The position numbers and the translations under genes are program-made. Positions 34,459 to 34,572 of a DNA stretch of 34,572 nt are shown one piece after another (the first letter of the stretch is position 1; each line of letters begins with the position of its first letter). The stretch is from an uncultured Pelagibacteraceae bacterium (GTDB lineage: Bacteria > Pseudomonadota > Alphaproteobacteria > Pelagibacterales > AG-422-B15), in the NCBI GenBank assembly GCA_902564025.1, contig CACEZK010000011.1, positions 1 through 34,572 on the forward strand, read 5' to 3'. The notes under the pieces are model-generated. The model had not been told where the DNA came from and made no database searches. It saw only the letters and a program-made list of their open reading frames with translations.

Positions 34459-34572
34459 ATGAATTTTTTTAGTTCATTAATTAAAAAAAATGGTCCTATT
34501 ATTGGGACATATTTACTTATAGCTATAATTTTTTGGTTTATATTTTTGATAATAATTCCACAATTGTATATG
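34459..34572 (+). CDS. ABC transporter permease, N-terminal end (PotB-like, 3' truncated by window)
   Basis: An open frame of 38 codons from the ATG at 34459, one base after the ATPase stop, running off the window. It encodes a short basic N-terminus (S-S-L-I-K-K-N-G) and then a strongly hydrophobic helix (GTYLLIAIIFWFIFLIIIPQ), the usual first helix of PotB-type permeases. Gene order (binding protein, ATPase, permease) supports the call. It is too short to show the EAA loop. Confidence 0.8.
   Translation, partial: MNFFSSLIKKNGPIIGTYLLIAIIFWFIFLIIIPQLYM

Noticed and set aside
1..34572. CRISPR arrays, tRNA or rRNA genes, insertion sequences, prophage or integration sites
   Set aside because: No regularly spaced direct repeats, cloverleaf-like segments, transposase or integrase genes, or flanking duplications were seen.

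Overview
The window is AT-rich (about one third G+C by eye) and very compact. Intergenic gaps are short, many neighbouring stops and starts overlap, and no gene-free stretch reaches 300 bases. No rRNA, tRNA, CRISPR array, insertion sequence or phage gene was seen. The gene content is that of a free-living, streamlined marine alphaproteobacterium of the SAR11 / HIMB59 / AEGEAN-169 / SAR116 type: aprMBA without a dissimilatory sulfate-reduction set, xsc beside a class III transaminase and a FAD-GcvT fusion, a PotABCD-like importer, and Tat-exported binding protein and sulfatase. The exact clade cannot be decided from the sequence alone.

Layout. (1) 1-3425, plus strand: the end of a type I secretion ATPase, its HlyD-type membrane fusion partner, a free-standing inverse-autotransporter (intimin/invasin-type) beta-barrel with no passenger, and a secreted cysteine-containing protein of unknown function. 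(2) 3484-7846: an APS-kinase-like P-loop protein and a small HxGH adenylyltransferase on the plus strand, converging on a minus-strand aprM-aprB-aprA operon (APS reductase, probably working as a sulfite oxidase) that ends in an unknown 116-residue gene. (3) 7899-11726, minus strand: a catabolic set of GST, carboxymuconolactone-decarboxylase-like protein, MhpA-like flavin hydroxylase and FAH-family hydrolase. Divergent from it, 11801-16903 on the plus strand carries a Tat-exported sulfatase, a VOC (extradiol-dioxygenase-like) protein, an unknown four-helix membrane protein, a LysE exporter, a YhhQ-like transporter and an HSL-type esterase. (4) 16892-18529: a patatin-like lipase and a TANGO2/NRDE protein. 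(5) 18669-27711, plus strand: a long apparent operon of thiolase, FadJ-like bifunctional enzyme, omega-amino-acid/taurine:pyruvate transaminase, FAD-GcvT demethylase-like fusion and sulfoacetaldehyde acetyltransferase (Xsc). (6) 27699-31845: flavin amine oxidase, SAM methyltransferase, alanine dehydrogenase and a one-domain MetE-like methyltransferase. (7) 32118-34572: PotD-like binding protein, PotA-like ATPase and the start of a permease.

How it fits together (inference). Organosulfur use is the common theme. A (possibly N-methylated) aminosulfonate would be demethylated by the FAD-GcvT enzyme, transaminated to sulfoacetaldehyde with pyruvate as acceptor, and split by Xsc to acetyl phosphate and sulfite. 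Alanine dehydrogenase would restore pyruvate and release ammonium. AprAB would oxidise the sulfite to APS. The sulfatase plus ring-hydroxylation and ring-cleavage genes look like a second organosulfur route, for aryl sulfates. Points to check first are the sulfatase/aromatic divergon, the kinase-adenylyltransferase pair beside aprMBA, the passenger-less barrel beside type I secretion genes, and inverted repeats upstream of the thiolase-xsc operon and the PotD-like gene.
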